Part shown: in pieces, positions 8,514 through 17,043 of the stretch | Numbering within the stretch: the stretch's first letter is position 1 | Layout: each line of letters begins with the position of its first letter | NCBI GenBank assembly: GCA_004332335.1 | Contig: SISS01000003.1 | Coordinates: 1 to 48,371, forward strand | Length of the DNA stretch: 48,371 bases | From: Methanoregulaceae archaeon UXB-2016 | Lineage (GTDB): Archaea; Halobacteriota; Methanomicrobia; Methanomicrobiales; Methanospirillaceae | Reading direction: 5' to 3' | Translations under genes and position numbers: made by a program | Notes under the pieces: model-generated | What the model saw: the letters and a program-made list of their open reading frames with translations, nothing else | What the model was told of the DNA's origin: nothing | Database searches by the model: none

Positions 8514-9125
8514 ATGCTCTCGCCTGCGGCCAAGAAGCGGCTCTTCTCCCTTCTTGCCTCCGGCCTCCGGTTTTTCGGCGGCCTCTTCTACGATCGGCGA
8601 TACCTGGTCGGGGCCTACTTCGACGACTCGTTCATCGGCTGGAAGTGGGTCGTCCGGGGGATATTGTTTCAGAAGATACTGAAGTTCAACCGGAACATCC
8701 CCTGGCCCGTCTCGCCCCTGAACGTCGTCTCGATCGGCCGGAACCTGAAGTTCCACCCCGACGACATCAACATGTTCAACGAGATGACGGGCAAGTACTT
8801 CCAGAACTTTGCCGCCCCGATCCGGATCGGGAAGGGGACCTGGATCGCATCGAACGTCGGGATCATCACGGCGAATCACGACCCGAACGACCTGACCCGG
8901 CACCTGCCCGGCGCGGAGGTCGTGATCGGCGAGTCCTGCTGGATCGGGATGAACTCGGTCATCCTCCCCGGCGTCCGGCTCGGCCCGCACACGGTCGTCG
9001 GCGCCGGCTCGGTCGTCACCCACTCGTTCCCCGAGGGCCATTGCGTGCTCGCCGGGAACCCGGCACGGCTCCTCCGGAGGCTCGACGAGCCCGGTCAGGC
9101 GGAGGTCGGGGTCGCGCCGAAGTAA
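8514..9125 (+). CDS. Acyltransferase of the left-handed beta-helix (hexapeptide) family
   Basis: The 203-residue protein contains the hexapeptide-repeat region IRIGKGTWIASNVGI, VVIGESCWIGMNSVILPGVRLG and TVVGAGSVVTHSFPEG, typical of WbbJ/CysE-like O- or N-acetyltransferases. The likely catalytic His is in TANHD, and VLAGNPARLLRRL closes the domain. An excellent ribosome site (GGAGGG, 8505-8510) just before the ATG at 8514 fixes the start. It lies 46 bp after the UDP-sugar dehydrogenase in the same operon, so it probably acetylates a sugar precursor or glycan. Its 3' end overlaps the end of the convergent gene on the other strand by 31 bp. Confidence 0.85.
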   Translation: MLSPAAKKRLFSLLASGLRFFGGLFYDRRYLVGAYFDDSFIGWKWVVRGILFQKILKFNRNIPWPVSPLNVVSIGRNLKFHPDDINMFNEMTGKYFQNFAAPIRIGKGTWIASNVGIITANHDPNDLTRHLPGAEVVIGESCWIGMNSVILPGVRLGPHTVVGAGSVVTHSFPEGHCVLAGNPARLLRRLDEPGQAEVGVAPK

Positions 9126-9553
9126 CCCATGCCTCGCGGAAAGAGCGTGGTCTGATTCAGGGCGCGCGTGTTCTGGGGACTCGTCACGACGAGCGACGGG
9201 ACCGTGACGCCGAACTCGTGGGAGGGGAACCAGTACGACCCCTCGCCATAGTCCATCGAGGCCTTCTCGACCAGGAGCTCGGCCCGATCGAGGCTGAGCG
9301 AGACGACCTTCGCCTCCTCGAAGTTCAGGACACGCCGTACCTTCTGGTGGAGGTCGCCTCGACCGAAGATCGCGACGAGCGGCCGAATCCCCGCGTCGAT
9401 CCGGTAGTCGACCGCGATATGCGCCTCCTCTCCCGAGAGCGTGATCGTGACCTGGTCGATCGAGAGATAACTGTAGCGGTTTGCATCGGCCGCGGCCGCT
9501 CCCCCGACAAGGGCCAGAAGGAGAAGCGAACAGAGGAGGACTGATCGCATCAT
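9095..9553 (-). CDS. Small secreted protein of unknown function
   Basis: The 152-residue product starts with a clear signal peptide ([23 protein letters not shown]). A ~125-residue soluble domain rich in beta-type segments follows ([37 protein letters not shown]). I do not recognise the family; it looks like the short exported beta-sandwich proteins that are common in Methanomicrobiales. The open frame continues upstream to 10186, but that part runs antisense to AMP phosphorylase and is not coding. The first of two adjacent ATGs (9553) was taken. The stop lies inside the acetyltransferase gene on the opposite strand. Confidence 0.7.
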   Translation of the reverse strand: MMRSVLLCSLLLLALVGGAAAADANRYSYLSIDQVTITLSGEEAHIAVDYRIDAGIRPLVAIFGRGDLHQKVRRVLNFEEAKVVSLSLDRAELLVEKASMDYGEGSYWFPSHEFGVTVPSLVVTSPQNTRALNQTTLFPRGMGYFGATPTSA

Positions 9554-9691
9554 CACATACGTCGTCGACTGCGGGATAAAGGCCTTCCCCTCGGGGTACG
9601 CGGGATATTTATCCATCCTCCTCCCACCTCTCATCGCTCTCCCAGGGGTCGGACCGCCGGCAGAGAGGCCGACGAACAGGACGGACGCTGC

Positions 9692-11215
9692 ATGAAGCTC
9701 GCTGCAAAGATACTGGACATCGCGGACCGCGGTGTCCTTCTCAACCAGGTCGACGCACGGAACATCGGGGTGGTCGAGGGAGACCGGCTGCAGGTGATGA
9801 ACCACGCCAACGCCCGCACGGTCTCGGCCCACATCGACACGACCCGGACCATGATCGAGGAGGGCACGGTCGGGATCTACGGCCTGACGAACCGGGCGCT
9901 CTCGGTGGTCGAGGGGGCTGAGGTCGAGGTCTGGCAGGCGGCCAAGCCGGCCTCGCTCGAGTTCATCAAGAAGAAGATGAACAATCTGCGCCTGACCCGC
10001 GACGAGACCCGGACCATCGTCAACGACATCGTCAACGACAACCTCTCCCTGCCCGAGCTCTCGGCCTACGTGACCGCGAACTACATCAACGGCATGGACA
10101 TGGACGAGGTGGAGCACCTGACCCTCGCCATGGTCGAGACCGGGAGCCAGCTGAAGTTCTCGAACCGGCCGATCGTGGACAAGCACTCGATCGGGGGCGT
10201 GCCCGGGAACAAGATCTCGCTCCTGGTCGTCCCGATCATCGCGGCCTCGGGGCTGAAGATCCCCAAGACCTCGTCGCGTGCGATCACGGGCGCGGCCGGG
10301 ACCGCGGACCTGATGGAGGTCTTAGCGCCGGTCGAGTTCTCGGCCGAGGAGGTCCAGACCATGACCGAGAAGGTCGGCGGCGTGATCGTCTGGGGCGGAG
10401 CGACCAACATCGCGCCGGCGGACGACCGGATCATCGTGGTGGAGTACCCGTTCAAGATCGACGCCCGCGGACAGATGCTCGCGTCGGTCATGGCCAAGAA
10501 GTTCGCCGTGGGAGCGAACCTGGTCGTGATCGACATACCGGTCGGCCGGACCACGAAGATCGCCGACGTCGCCGAGGGGCGCAAGCTCGCCCGCGAGTTC
10601 ATCGACCTCGGCGAACGGCTGAAGATGCGCGTCGAGTGCGCGATCACCTACGGGGATGCCCCGGTTGGGCACACCATCGGCCCGGCCCTCGAGGTGCAGG
10701 AGGCGCTCGCCGTCCTCGAGGGAGCGGCCGAACCGCAGTCCCTGATCCAGAAGTCGCTCTCGCTCGCCGGCATCGCCTTCGAGATGGCCGGCAAGGCCCC
10801 GCGGGGCCAGGGGTACCAGATGGCCGAGGAGCTCCTCCGTTCGGGAAAGGCGCTCGAGAAGTTCCGGCAGATCATCGAGGTCCAGGGCGGCGATCCGACC
10901 GTGACCGCGGCCTCGATCCAGCTCGGCGCCCATACCCACATGGTCAACGCACCTGACTCGGGGTACGTGGTCGAACTGAACAACCACTCGCTCGTCTCGC
11001 TCGCCCGGCTGGCCGGGGCCCCGCAGGACCACGGTGCCGGGATCCTCCTCCATGCCAAACCCGGCGAGCGGGTGGACAAGGGGCAACCGATCTTCACGAT
11101 CTATGCCGACCGTGGCTGGCGACTGAAGCTCGCCATCGAGGAGGGGCGCCGCCTGATGCCTGTCCTCGTGGAGGGGATGCTGCTCGACCGGGTTCCGACC
11201 GAGTATCGCCTCTGA
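9692..11215 (+). CDS. deoA: AMP phosphorylase (archaeal thymidine phosphorylase family)
   Basis: This 507-residue protein has the archaeal AMP phosphorylase architecture: an extra N-terminal domain (~1-85), then the nucleoside phosphorylase fold with [12 protein letters not shown] (163-174) and [15 protein letters not shown] (192-206) forming the phosphate and nucleotide sites. The enzyme splits AMP with phosphate into adenine and ribose-1,5-bisphosphate. In the archaeal AMP pathway this feeds R15P isomerase and type III Rubisco; those genes are not in this window. The ATG at 9692 begins the conserved [10 protein letters not shown]. An AT-rich element near 9603-9612 may be the promoter. It has its own transcription unit, with 85 bp to the next gene. 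Confidence 0.93.
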   Translation: MKLAAKILDIADRGVLLNQVDARNIGVVEGDRLQVMNHANARTVSAHIDTTRTMIEEGTVGIYGLTNRALSVVEGAEVEVWQAAKPASLEFIKKKMNNLRLTRDETRTIVNDIVNDNLSLPELSAYVTANYINGMDMDEVEHLTLAMVETGSQLKFSNRPIVDKHSIGGVPGNKISLLVVPIIAASGLKIPKTSSRAITGAAGTADLMEVLAPVEFSAEEVQTMTEKVGGVIVWGGATNIAPADDRIIVVEYPFKIDARGQMLASVMAKKFAVGANLVVIDIPVGRTTKIADVAEGRKLAREFIDLGERLKMRVECAITYGDAPVGHTIGPALEVQEALAVLEGAAEPQSLIQKSLSLAGIAFEMAGKAPRGQGYQMAEELLRSGKALEKFRQIIEVQGGDPTVTAASIQLGAHTHMVNAPDSGYVVELNNHSLVSLARLAGAPQDHGAGILLHAKPGERVDKGQPIFTIYADRGWRLKLAIEEGRRLMPVLVEGMLLDRVPTEYRL

Positions 11216-11223
11216 TCGGCCGT

Positions 11224-11240
11224 GTGCTTAATGTTAGCAC
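11224..11240. promoter_or_regulatory. Inverted repeat between deoA and the paaK operon
   Basis: GTGCT - 7 nt - AGCAC forms a small inverted repeat 60 bp before the first paaK start and 9 bp after the deoA stop. It could be an operator for the paaK operon or a 3'-end hairpin of deoA; the sequence does not decide. Confidence 0.3.
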
Positions 11241-11300
11241 GGGGCAAATATCATCTCGGGAGAATGCGGAGGAGAGGGGCTCTCCCTCCGCGACCGGGAT

Positions 11301-12593
11301 ATGTACTGGGACGAGAGGCATGAGACGATCCGGCCGGCCGAGCTCGAGGCGCTCCAGCTCCGGCGGCTGCGCGAGACGATAGAGCGGATCCAGAACGTCC
11401 CGTTCTACCGTGACCTGCTTGCGCGCGAGGGTGTTCGGCCCGACGATATCAGGACGCTCGACGACCTGCACCGGCTACCCTTCACGCGGAAACAGAACCT
11501 CCGGGAAGGGTATCCGTTCGGGTTCTTCGCAGTGCCGCGTAAGGAAGTGGTCAGGATCCACACGACCTCGGGCACGACCGGGAAGCCGACCGTGGTCGGG
11601 TATACCCGCGGGGACCTCGACCGCTGGGCCGACCTGATCGCCCGGGCCATGACCATGATCGGGCTCTCGGCCGACGACGTCTTTCAGAACTCGGTCAACT
11701 ACGGGATGTTCACGGGCGGCCTGGGGTTCCACTACGGGGCCGAGCGGATCGGCATGACCACGATCCCCGCCGGCACGGGGAATACCCGGCGGCAGATCGA
11801 GATGATCGAGGACTTCGGCGTCACGGCCCTCCACTGCACGCCCTCGTACGCGATGCATCTGGCCGAGGTGGCCGAGGAGATGGGCGCCGGGCTCGAGTCG
11901 CTCACGACCGGGATGTTCGGAGCCGAGCCCTGGTCGGACGCGACCCGGCGCGCGCTCCAGGACCGGCTCGGCATCACGGCCTTCGACAGTTACGGCCTCT
12001 CCGAGCTCTTCGGCCCCGGGGTCGCGTTCGAGTGTCCCGAACAGAACGGCCTCCATATCTGGCACGACAGTTATATCGTCGAGATCATCGACCCCGCGAC
12101 CGGCGAGTCCTGCGGGCCGGGCGAACGCGGCGAGCTCGTCGTGACCCCGCTCATCAAGGAGGCCATGCCGCTCCTCCGGTACCGCACGGGCGACATCACG
12201 ATGCTCCTCGAGGACGACTGCCCCTGCGGCCGGACGCAGCGGATCGCCCGGTTCTCGGGCCGTGTGGACGACATGCTGATCATCCGCGGGATCAATGTCT
12301 TCCCCAGCCAGATCGAACATATTCTGATGGCCCTGCCCGAGGTCGGCGACCAGTTCATGGTCTATGTCGACCGGAACGAGCACCACCTCGACGAGATGAC
12401 GATCCACGTTGAGGTGAAGCGGCAGTACTTCTCGGGCGAGCTCACGGACCTCGCACGGATCCAGCAGAAGATCGTGCGGGCCCTCCGCGACACGCTCGAG
12501 CTCCGGACCGCCGTCCAGCTCGTGGAGCCGGGGAGCCTGCCGCGGTTCGAGGGGAAGGCCAGGCGGGTCGTCGACCGGAGATCCACCGTATGA
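11301..12593 (+). CDS. paaK: Phenylacetate-CoA ligase family protein, copy 1
   Basis: This 430-residue AMP-forming aryl-CoA ligase has the P-loop TTSGTTGKPT (88-97), the YGLSELFGPG adenylate region, YRTGDITMLL and the C-terminal GRVDDMLIIRGINVFPSQIE hinge. The family activates phenylacetate or related aryl acids with ATP and CoA. In methanogens such ligases are thought to work with indolepyruvate ferredoxin oxidoreductase in making aromatic amino acids from aryl acids. That enzyme is not encoded here, so the substrate is inferred. A treble-Cys patch (CPCG) lies before the hinge. The stop overlaps the ATG of the second ligase (ATGA, 12590-12593). Confidence 0.92.
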   Translation: MYWDERHETIRPAELEALQLRRLRETIERIQNVPFYRDLLAREGVRPDDIRTLDDLHRLPFTRKQNLREGYPFGFFAVPRKEVVRIHTTSGTTGKPTVVGYTRGDLDRWADLIARAMTMIGLSADDVFQNSVNYGMFTGGLGFHYGAERIGMTTIPAGTGNTRRQIEMIEDFGVTALHCTPSYAMHLAEVAEEMGAGLESLTTGMFGAEPWSDATRRALQDRLGITAFDSYGLSELFGPGVAFECPEQNGLHIWHDSYIVEIIDPATGESCGPGERGELVVTPLIKEAMPLLRYRTGDITMLLEDDCPCGRTQRIARFSGRVDDMLIIRGINVFPSQIEHILMALPEVGDQFMVYVDRNEHHLDEMTIHVEVKRQYFSGELTDLARIQQKIVRALRDTLELRTAVQLVEPGSLPRFEGKARRVVDRRSTV

Positions 12594-13891
12594 GTCACTG
12601 GAACCCACGCTTCGAGGAGATGCCGGCGGCCGAGCTCGACCGGCTCCAGTACCGCCTTGCCAAGACCCTCGTCTACCGGCTCTACGCCTTCTCGCCCTTC
12701 TACCACGCCCGCATGCGCGAGGCGGGCGTCCACCCCGACGACGTCCGCTCGCTCGAGGACGTCCGGAAGCTCCCGTTCATGTACAAAGCGGACCTCCGGG
12801 ACAACTATCCGGATCGGCTCTTCACCGTGCCGCACGAGGAGCTGGTCCGCTACCATGTCTCCTCCGGCACGACCGGGAAGCCGACCGTGGTCGGATACAC
12901 CCAGAAGGACATCGAGCTCTGGACCGAATCCCTCGCCCGGGCCCTGACCTCGATCGGGCTCTCGCGCGGCGACGTGATCCAGGTCAGCTACGGCTACGGC
13001 CTCTTCACAGGCGGGCTCGGGCTCCACTACGGGGCCGAGCGGATCGGGGCGACCGTGCTTCCGACCTCGGTCGGGAACACCGAGCGGCAGATCGAGCTGA
13101 TGCAGGACCTCGGCGCCACCGCGATCTCGTGCACCCCCTCGTACCTGCTCCACATCGGCGAGGTGGCCGAGAAGATGGGGATCAACCTCGGACGCGACAC
13201 CTCGCTTCGGACGGGGATCCTTGGGGCCGAGCCCTGGTCCGAGGAGATGCGGCGCCACATCCAGGAGTGGCTCGGGATCCGGGCCTACGATATCTACGGC
13301 ACGAGCGAGCTCTCGGGCCCGATGTTCACCGAGTGCGCCGAGCAGCACGGCATCCACATCTGGCGGGACCTCGCCCTGATCGAGGTGATCGACCCCGAGA
13401 CCGGCGAGTCCCTCCAGCCCGGCGAGCGCGGGGAGCTCGTCATCACCATGCTGCAGAAGGAGGCGCTCCCGATCTGCCGGTACCGGATCGGCGACCTCAG
13501 CTCGATCCTGGCCGACGACTGCGCCTGCGGCCGGGCTCACCCGCGAATCGAACGGATCACGGGCCGGGTCGACGACATGCTGATCATCCGCGGGATCAAT
13601 GTCTTCCCGAGCCAGATCGAGCACGTCCTCCTCGGGCTCCCCGAGGTGGGCGAGCACTTCCAGATCGTGGTCGACCGGCAGGGCACGCTCGATGACATGC
13701 TCGTCCGGGTCGAGGTCCGAAAAGAGGCGTTCTCGGACAAGATCGCGGACCTGATGGCGATCCAGAAACGGGTCGCCGACCGGCTGAAGAGTGTGCTGAA
13801 CGTCGCGGTCAGGGTCGAGCTCGTCGAGCCCGGGTCCCTGCCGCGCTTTGAGGGTAAATCCAAACGTGTGATCGACAGGAGGGTGCTCTGA
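12590..13891 (+). CDS. paaK: Phenylacetate-CoA ligase family protein, copy 2
   Basis: The 433-residue paralogue of the preceding ligase is similar along its whole length (SSGTTGKPTV at 91-100, YGTSELSGPM, YRIGDLSSIL, GRVDDMLIIRGINVFPSQIEH). The N-terminal substrate-pocket region differs more, so the two may act on different aryl acids or form a mixed complex. The start ATG overlaps the previous stop by 4 bp and its own TGA overlaps the next ATG by 1 bp, showing strict translational coupling. The tandem arrangement probably arose by duplication. Confidence 0.92.
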   Translation: MSHWNPRFEEMPAAELDRLQYRLAKTLVYRLYAFSPFYHARMREAGVHPDDVRSLEDVRKLPFMYKADLRDNYPDRLFTVPHEELVRYHVSSGTTGKPTVVGYTQKDIELWTESLARALTSIGLSRGDVIQVSYGYGLFTGGLGLHYGAERIGATVLPTSVGNTERQIELMQDLGATAISCTPSYLLHIGEVAEKMGINLGRDTSLRTGILGAEPWSEEMRRHIQEWLGIRAYDIYGTSELSGPMFTECAEQHGIHIWRDLALIEVIDPETGESLQPGERGELVITMLQKEALPICRYRIGDLSSILADDCACGRAHPRIERITGRVDDMLIIRGINVFPSQIEHVLLGLPEVGEHFQIVVDRQGTLDDMLVRVEVRKEAFSDKIADLMAIQKRVADRLKSVLNVAVRVELVEPGSLPRFEGKSKRVIDRRVL

Positions 13892-14325
13892 TGGCAGCAA
13901 ACGAGTTCATCATCCGGCAGATCTCGGTCTTCTCCGAGAACCGCCCCGGCCGCCTGGCCGCGATCGCCCACGCGCTCGAGGAGGAGCGCGTCAACATCTT
14001 TGCGTTCTCGATCGCCGAGGCGAGCGGCTTCGGCGTGGTCCGGGCGCTCGTGGACCAGCCGGACCGGGCGCACGCCCGGCTCACGCAGGACGGGTTCAAC
14101 GTCGCGTTCACGGACGTGATCGCGGTCCGGATGCGGGACGAGCCGGGCGGCCTCTACGAGGTCGCTCGCCTGCTCGGCGAGGCCGGGATCAACATCGAGT
14201 ACAGCTATGCCTACAGCGGGCCCGCCGGGGCCGTGCTGATTCTCCGCGTGGACCGGCCCGAAGAGGCGATCGCGAAGATCCGGGGGGCAGGAAAGGAGCT
14301 GATCTCCTCGGCGGCCTTCACCTAG
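13891..14325 (+). CDS. Tandem ACT-domain regulatory protein
   Basis: The 144-residue protein consists of two ACT domains, at about residues 5-68 (ISVFSENRPGRLAAIAHALEEERVNI) and 72-140 (VIAVRMRDEPGGLYEVARLLGEAGINI). ACT domains bind amino acids and regulate metabolic enzymes. Stand-alone tandem ACT proteins are often next to paaK in archaea, so it may sense an aromatic amino acid and control the two ligases. The TGATG junction with copy 2 supports coupled translation. Its TAG stop shares the palindrome CTAG (14322-14325) with the stop of the convergent HPS-RraA gene. Confidence 0.88.
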   Translation: MAANEFIIRQISVFSENRPGRLAAIAHALEEERVNIFAFSIAEASGFGVVRALVDQPDRAHARLTQDGFNVAFTDVIAVRMRDEPGGLYEVARLLGEAGINIEYSYAYSGPAGAVLILRVDRPEEAIAKIRGAGKELISSAAFT

Positions 14326-15614
14326 GCCCGCCGCTTCTCCCATTTTAAGAGCTCCGAGACCGAGGCCAGCGTGCCCCCGCGATGGAGCTCCTCCCGGATC
14401 CGCTCCTCGGTCTTCCGGACCTCGACCGCGCGCCGGGCGACCTCGTAGGCCCGCTCGCGCGGCACCACGACCACGCCGCTCTCGTCGCCCACGATCCAGT
14501 CGCCGGGCCGGACCGCCTGGCCTGCGCACCGGATCTCGGCGTTGATCTCGCCGAAGCCCTTCGGCTCGCCTGCGTTCGGACAGGTCCCGCGGGAGAAGAG
14601 GGGAAAGCCCATGCGCCGGATATCGTCGACGTCCCGGACCGCTCCGTCGATCACGACGCCGGCGACGCCCCGGTTTCGGGCCGAGATGGTCGCGAGCTCG
14701 CCCCAGGGGGCCACGTGTGTCCCGCCGTCGTTGTTGATCACGAGCACGTCCCCGGGCCGCGCCCGGTCGATCGCCTCGACCGGCTTGGCCCAGTCGCCGG
14801 CAAAGGTCTGGACTGTCACGGCCGGGCCGGCCATCCGGATGCCGGGCGAGAGCGGGACCACCCCGATCATCGCCCCCTGCCGGTGCATGGCATCGGTCAC
14901 ATGCGGAGCCGAGACCGTGGCAAAGAGGGCCCGGGTCTCCTCCTCGATCGAGCGGACCTTCCGTTCGGGCCGTGTTCCGGAGGCGAGCGCGGCCACGATC
15001 TGGCGCGTCGAGGCCTCCACATCGGCCGACCGGACGATGGTACCGCCCACGATCACCACCGCGGCCCCGCGGTCGACAGCCTCTGCGGCCGTCGCGGCGT
15101 CGAGTCCGCCCGCGACCGCGAGGGGGACCATGACCTCGCCTGCGAGCCGTTCGATCAGCTCGACCGAGGAGCGGCCGATCATCTGCTGGTCGATCCCGAC
15201 GTGCGCGTTCAGGATGTCCACGCCGAGGTCGACCAGGCGCTTGGCCCGCGCGACCGGGTCGTCGACGTTGATCAGGTCGGCCATGATCCGGACGCCGTAG
15301 AGGCGTGCGGCCCGGACCGACTCCTCGATCACCGTGTCGTCAGCGTCGGCGAGGACGCAGACGATCGTCGCGCCGGCCTTCGCGGCCATCTCGACCTCGA
15401 TCGTGCCCGTGTCCGCGACCTTCATGTCCGCCACGATTTCGCGGCCGGGGAAGCGCTCCGCGAGGGCGCGGACTGCGGCCATCCCTTCGCTCTTGATCAG
15501 CGGCGTGCCGACCTCGAGCCAGTCGGCGCCGCCGGCGACCGCTTCGTCCGCGATGGCAAGGGCCCGCGGGAGTTCGAGAAGGTCGAGCGCGACCTGGAGG
15601 ACTGGCGTACTCAT
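14322..15614 (-). CDS. Bifunctional 3-hexulose-6-phosphate synthase / RraA-like protein
   Basis: The 430-residue protein joins a hexulose-6-phosphate synthase TIM barrel (about 1-215; VALDLLELPRALAIADEA, IVADMKVADTG, LNAHVGIDQQ, VAGGLDAATAAEA) to an RraA/HMG-aldolase-like domain (about 220-430; HVTDAMHRQG, VVIDGAVRDVDDIRRMGFPLF). HPS links ribulose-5-phosphate and formaldehyde to hexulose-6-phosphate; in methanogens run in reverse it supplies pentose phosphate. The role of the RraA-like half is not known. The ATG at 15614 begins the barrel; an upstream in-frame start would add residues unlike the family. An AT-rich stretch about 30 nt upstream (aatcttaatc) may be a TATA box for a leaderless message. 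Confidence 0.88.
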   Translation of the reverse strand: MSTPVLQVALDLLELPRALAIADEAVAGGADWLEVGTPLIKSEGMAAVRALAERFPGREIVADMKVADTGTIEVEMAAKAGATIVCVLADADDTVIEESVRAARLYGVRIMADLINVDDPVARAKRLVDLGVDILNAHVGIDQQMIGRSSVELIERLAGEVMVPLAVAGGLDAATAAEAVDRGAAVVIVGGTIVRSADVEASTRQIVAALASGTRPERKVRSIEEETRALFATVSAPHVTDAMHRQGAMIGVVPLSPGIRMAGPAVTVQTFAGDWAKPVEAIDRARPGDVLVINNDGGTHVAPWGELATISARNRGVAGVVIDGAVRDVDDIRRMGFPLFSRGTCPNAGEPKGFGEINAEIRCAGQAVRPGDWIVGDESGVVVVPRERAYEVARRAVEVRKTEERIREELHRGGTLASVSELLKWEKRRA

Positions 15615-15835
15615 ACCGGTAGGGATGCGCACCCGGTTCCGATTAAGATTTCTCAATCCCGCCTACGAATCACATGGTATTCTGTTCCGTGTCGGCAGAG
15701 TGCGGCCGTCTCTCGCTCCCCGTGTGGTTGGCTCCGGTCTGCCTCCGGACAGTCAGAAAATTTCCGCTCCCGACGATGCGGTCTCACGATCCGGCCCTCT
15801 CTGCGAAGGAGGCAGACGCCGGCGTCGACCTCCAG

Positions 15836-15967
15836 TCACGGCCTCTTCCCGGTCGTCTCTATCATCGGCGGCGTGAAGACCAGCACATTCAACGGGCCGA
15901 AAGTGCCGGGTATGGGGACTGGACGAGGACGGAGCCCTGTCTTCGAAGCGATCCTGTTGAGCTCCAT
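15836..15967 (-). CDS. Candidate 43-residue small protein
   Basis: An ATG-initiated minus-strand frame with a GGGAG ribosome-like site about 9 nt upstream encodes a 43-residue basic, Pro-rich peptide. Its tail reads FGPLNVLVFTPPMIETTGKRP-like, which looks more protein-like than the neighbouring frames. No family is recognised. It lies alone in an intergenic region and could be a real small gene, the end of a decayed one, or chance. Confidence 0.25.
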   Translation of the reverse strand: MELNRIASKTGLRPRPVPIPGTFGPLNVLVFTPPMIETTGKRP

Positions 15968-16150
15968 CCTGGATCTCCCTGCTCATATCCATGGTGAGAT
16001 CGGGACCGTCACGCATCTGCCCGCGATGCAGGGGGAACTGCGATGGCGGCGAACGATATTGTGCCGCCCCCGTTACGGCAGGGGAACACGAACTCCGGGA
16101 TTGACGACGGCAGAAATAGAAATCCTAAAACAATTATAATAATGAAAACG

Positions 16151-16158
16151 TTTATATT
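16151..16158 (+). promoter_or_regulatory. TATA box of the fasciclin gene
   Basis: TTTATATT starts 30 nt before the ATG at 16181 in an AT-rich stretch (16130-16160). This predicts transcription from the start codon itself. Confidence 0.55.
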
Positions 16159-16180
16159 CGATCTCCTGTCATGTAGGGAC

Positions 16181-16852
16181 ATGGATTCAAAGAAATTGAT
16201 CACAGTGCTGCTTCTGTGTTCTCTCTGCGTATCGGTTGCATACGGGCAGACCATGACTAAGACAGTCACGGCAGGCGGAACGACGAGCAACCAGACCATC
16301 GTCCAGATCGCCCAGGCCAACCCGAACTTCTCGACGCTGGTGACGGCGCTGCAGGCGGCCGGACTTGTGGAGACCCTGAGCGGTGCGGGTCCGTATACGG
16401 TCTTTGCACCGACCAACGCAGCCTTCGACGCACTGCCTCCCGGGACGCTGAACTCATTGCTCGCGAACCGTACCGCCCTTATAAGCGTCCTGACCTACCA
16501 CGTCTCGCCCGGGAACTACCTGGCCACCGACGTAGCCTCCATGTCCTCGCTCCCGACCGTGCAGGGCCAGCCTCTTGCGGTGACCGTGCCCCCGGGCGGA
16601 GGCGTACGGGTCGACGGGGCGAATATCATCCAGACCGATATTCGGGCGAGCAACGGCGTGATCCACGTGATCGACGCGGTGATGATTCCGCCCACCGGGA
16701 CTGCGACGCCTACTGCCACACCGATTGCGACCCTTACTGCGACGCGTACCGCAACGCCCAGCCCGACACGGGCAGGTTTCGACGCGGTCCTGGTCTCGGT
16801 CTGTGCGCTCGCCGGGCTCGCGCTGCTGATCGGCGTGCGCAGACGGTTCTAA
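16181..16852 (+). CDS. Surface-anchored fasciclin-domain protein
   Basis: The 223-residue protein has a signal peptide (MDSKKLITVLLLCSLCVSVAYGQ), one fasciclin (FAS1) domain at ~38-170 with the typical GPYTVFAPTNAAFDALPPGTL, LTYHVSPG and NGVIHVIDAVMIPP, a short Thr/Pro-rich linker, and a C-terminal tripartite anchor TRAGFDA - hydrophobic helix - RRRF. FAS1 domains mediate adhesion at the cell surface. The C-terminus resembles archaeosortase-processed anchors of the PGF-CTERM kind but with a different motif, shared with the cohesin-like protein 1.3 kb downstream. The ATG at 16181 is preferred over upstream in-frame starts because of the signal peptide and the TATA box. Confidence 0.88.
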   Translation: MDSKKLITVLLLCSLCVSVAYGQTMTKTVTAGGTTSNQTIVQIAQANPNFSTLVTALQAAGLVETLSGAGPYTVFAPTNAAFDALPPGTLNSLLANRTALISVLTYHVSPGNYLATDVASMSSLPTVQGQPLAVTVPPGGGVRVDGANIIQTDIRASNGVIHVIDAVMIPPTGTATPTATPIATLTATRTATPSPTRAGFDAVLVSVCALAGLALLIGVRRRF

Positions 16853-16970
16853 CCCCTCCTTTTTCGGAGTACGGCGGGTCCCTCCCACTGGACGACCGGA
16901 TCCGGGCTCCATCCGCGACGACCCCGCGGGGCATGGTTTGCCCGGCCCGGGAAGCCGGAGGACCGGCGTA

Positions 16971-17000
16971 CCCGGTTTAACCGGGATCTTTCGAAGATCC
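16971..17000. promoter_or_regulatory. Two adjoining palindromes upstream of the TerC-like gene
   Basis: CCCGGTTTAACCGGG (16971-16985; 7-bp arms, 1-nt centre) is followed directly by GGATCTTTCGAAGATCC (16984-17000; 7-bp arms, 3-nt centre). They end 9 bp before the TATA-like CTATAAGTAG at 17009. The position just upstream of the core promoter suits operators for dimeric regulators; this is inference. Confidence 0.45.
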
Positions 17001-17008
17001 GGCCGAAT

Positions 17009-17018
17009 CTATAAGTAG
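17009..17018 (+). promoter_or_regulatory. TATA box of the TerC-like gene
   Basis: CTATAAGTAG lies about 30 nt before the ATG at 17044, next to the paired palindromes. Confidence 0.5.
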
Positions 17019-17043
17019 TATCCTCCCGGACGGTTCTGGAAGA

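Larger units (their letters stand above)
15615..16180. other. Intergenic region between HPS-RraA and the fasciclin gene
   Basis: The stretch holds the HPS-RraA promoter at its left end and the fasciclin TATA box at its right end. One short minus-strand frame with a good ribosome site (15836-15967) is listed separately. Nothing else convincing was seen; longer open frames here have codon content like random high-GC sequence. Confidence 0.4.

Noticed and set aside
14382-16139. 585-codon plus-strand frame opposite HPS-RraA
   Set aside because: Composition is Asp/Arg/His/Gly-rich as in antisense shadows, and the minus strand encodes an obvious enzyme.
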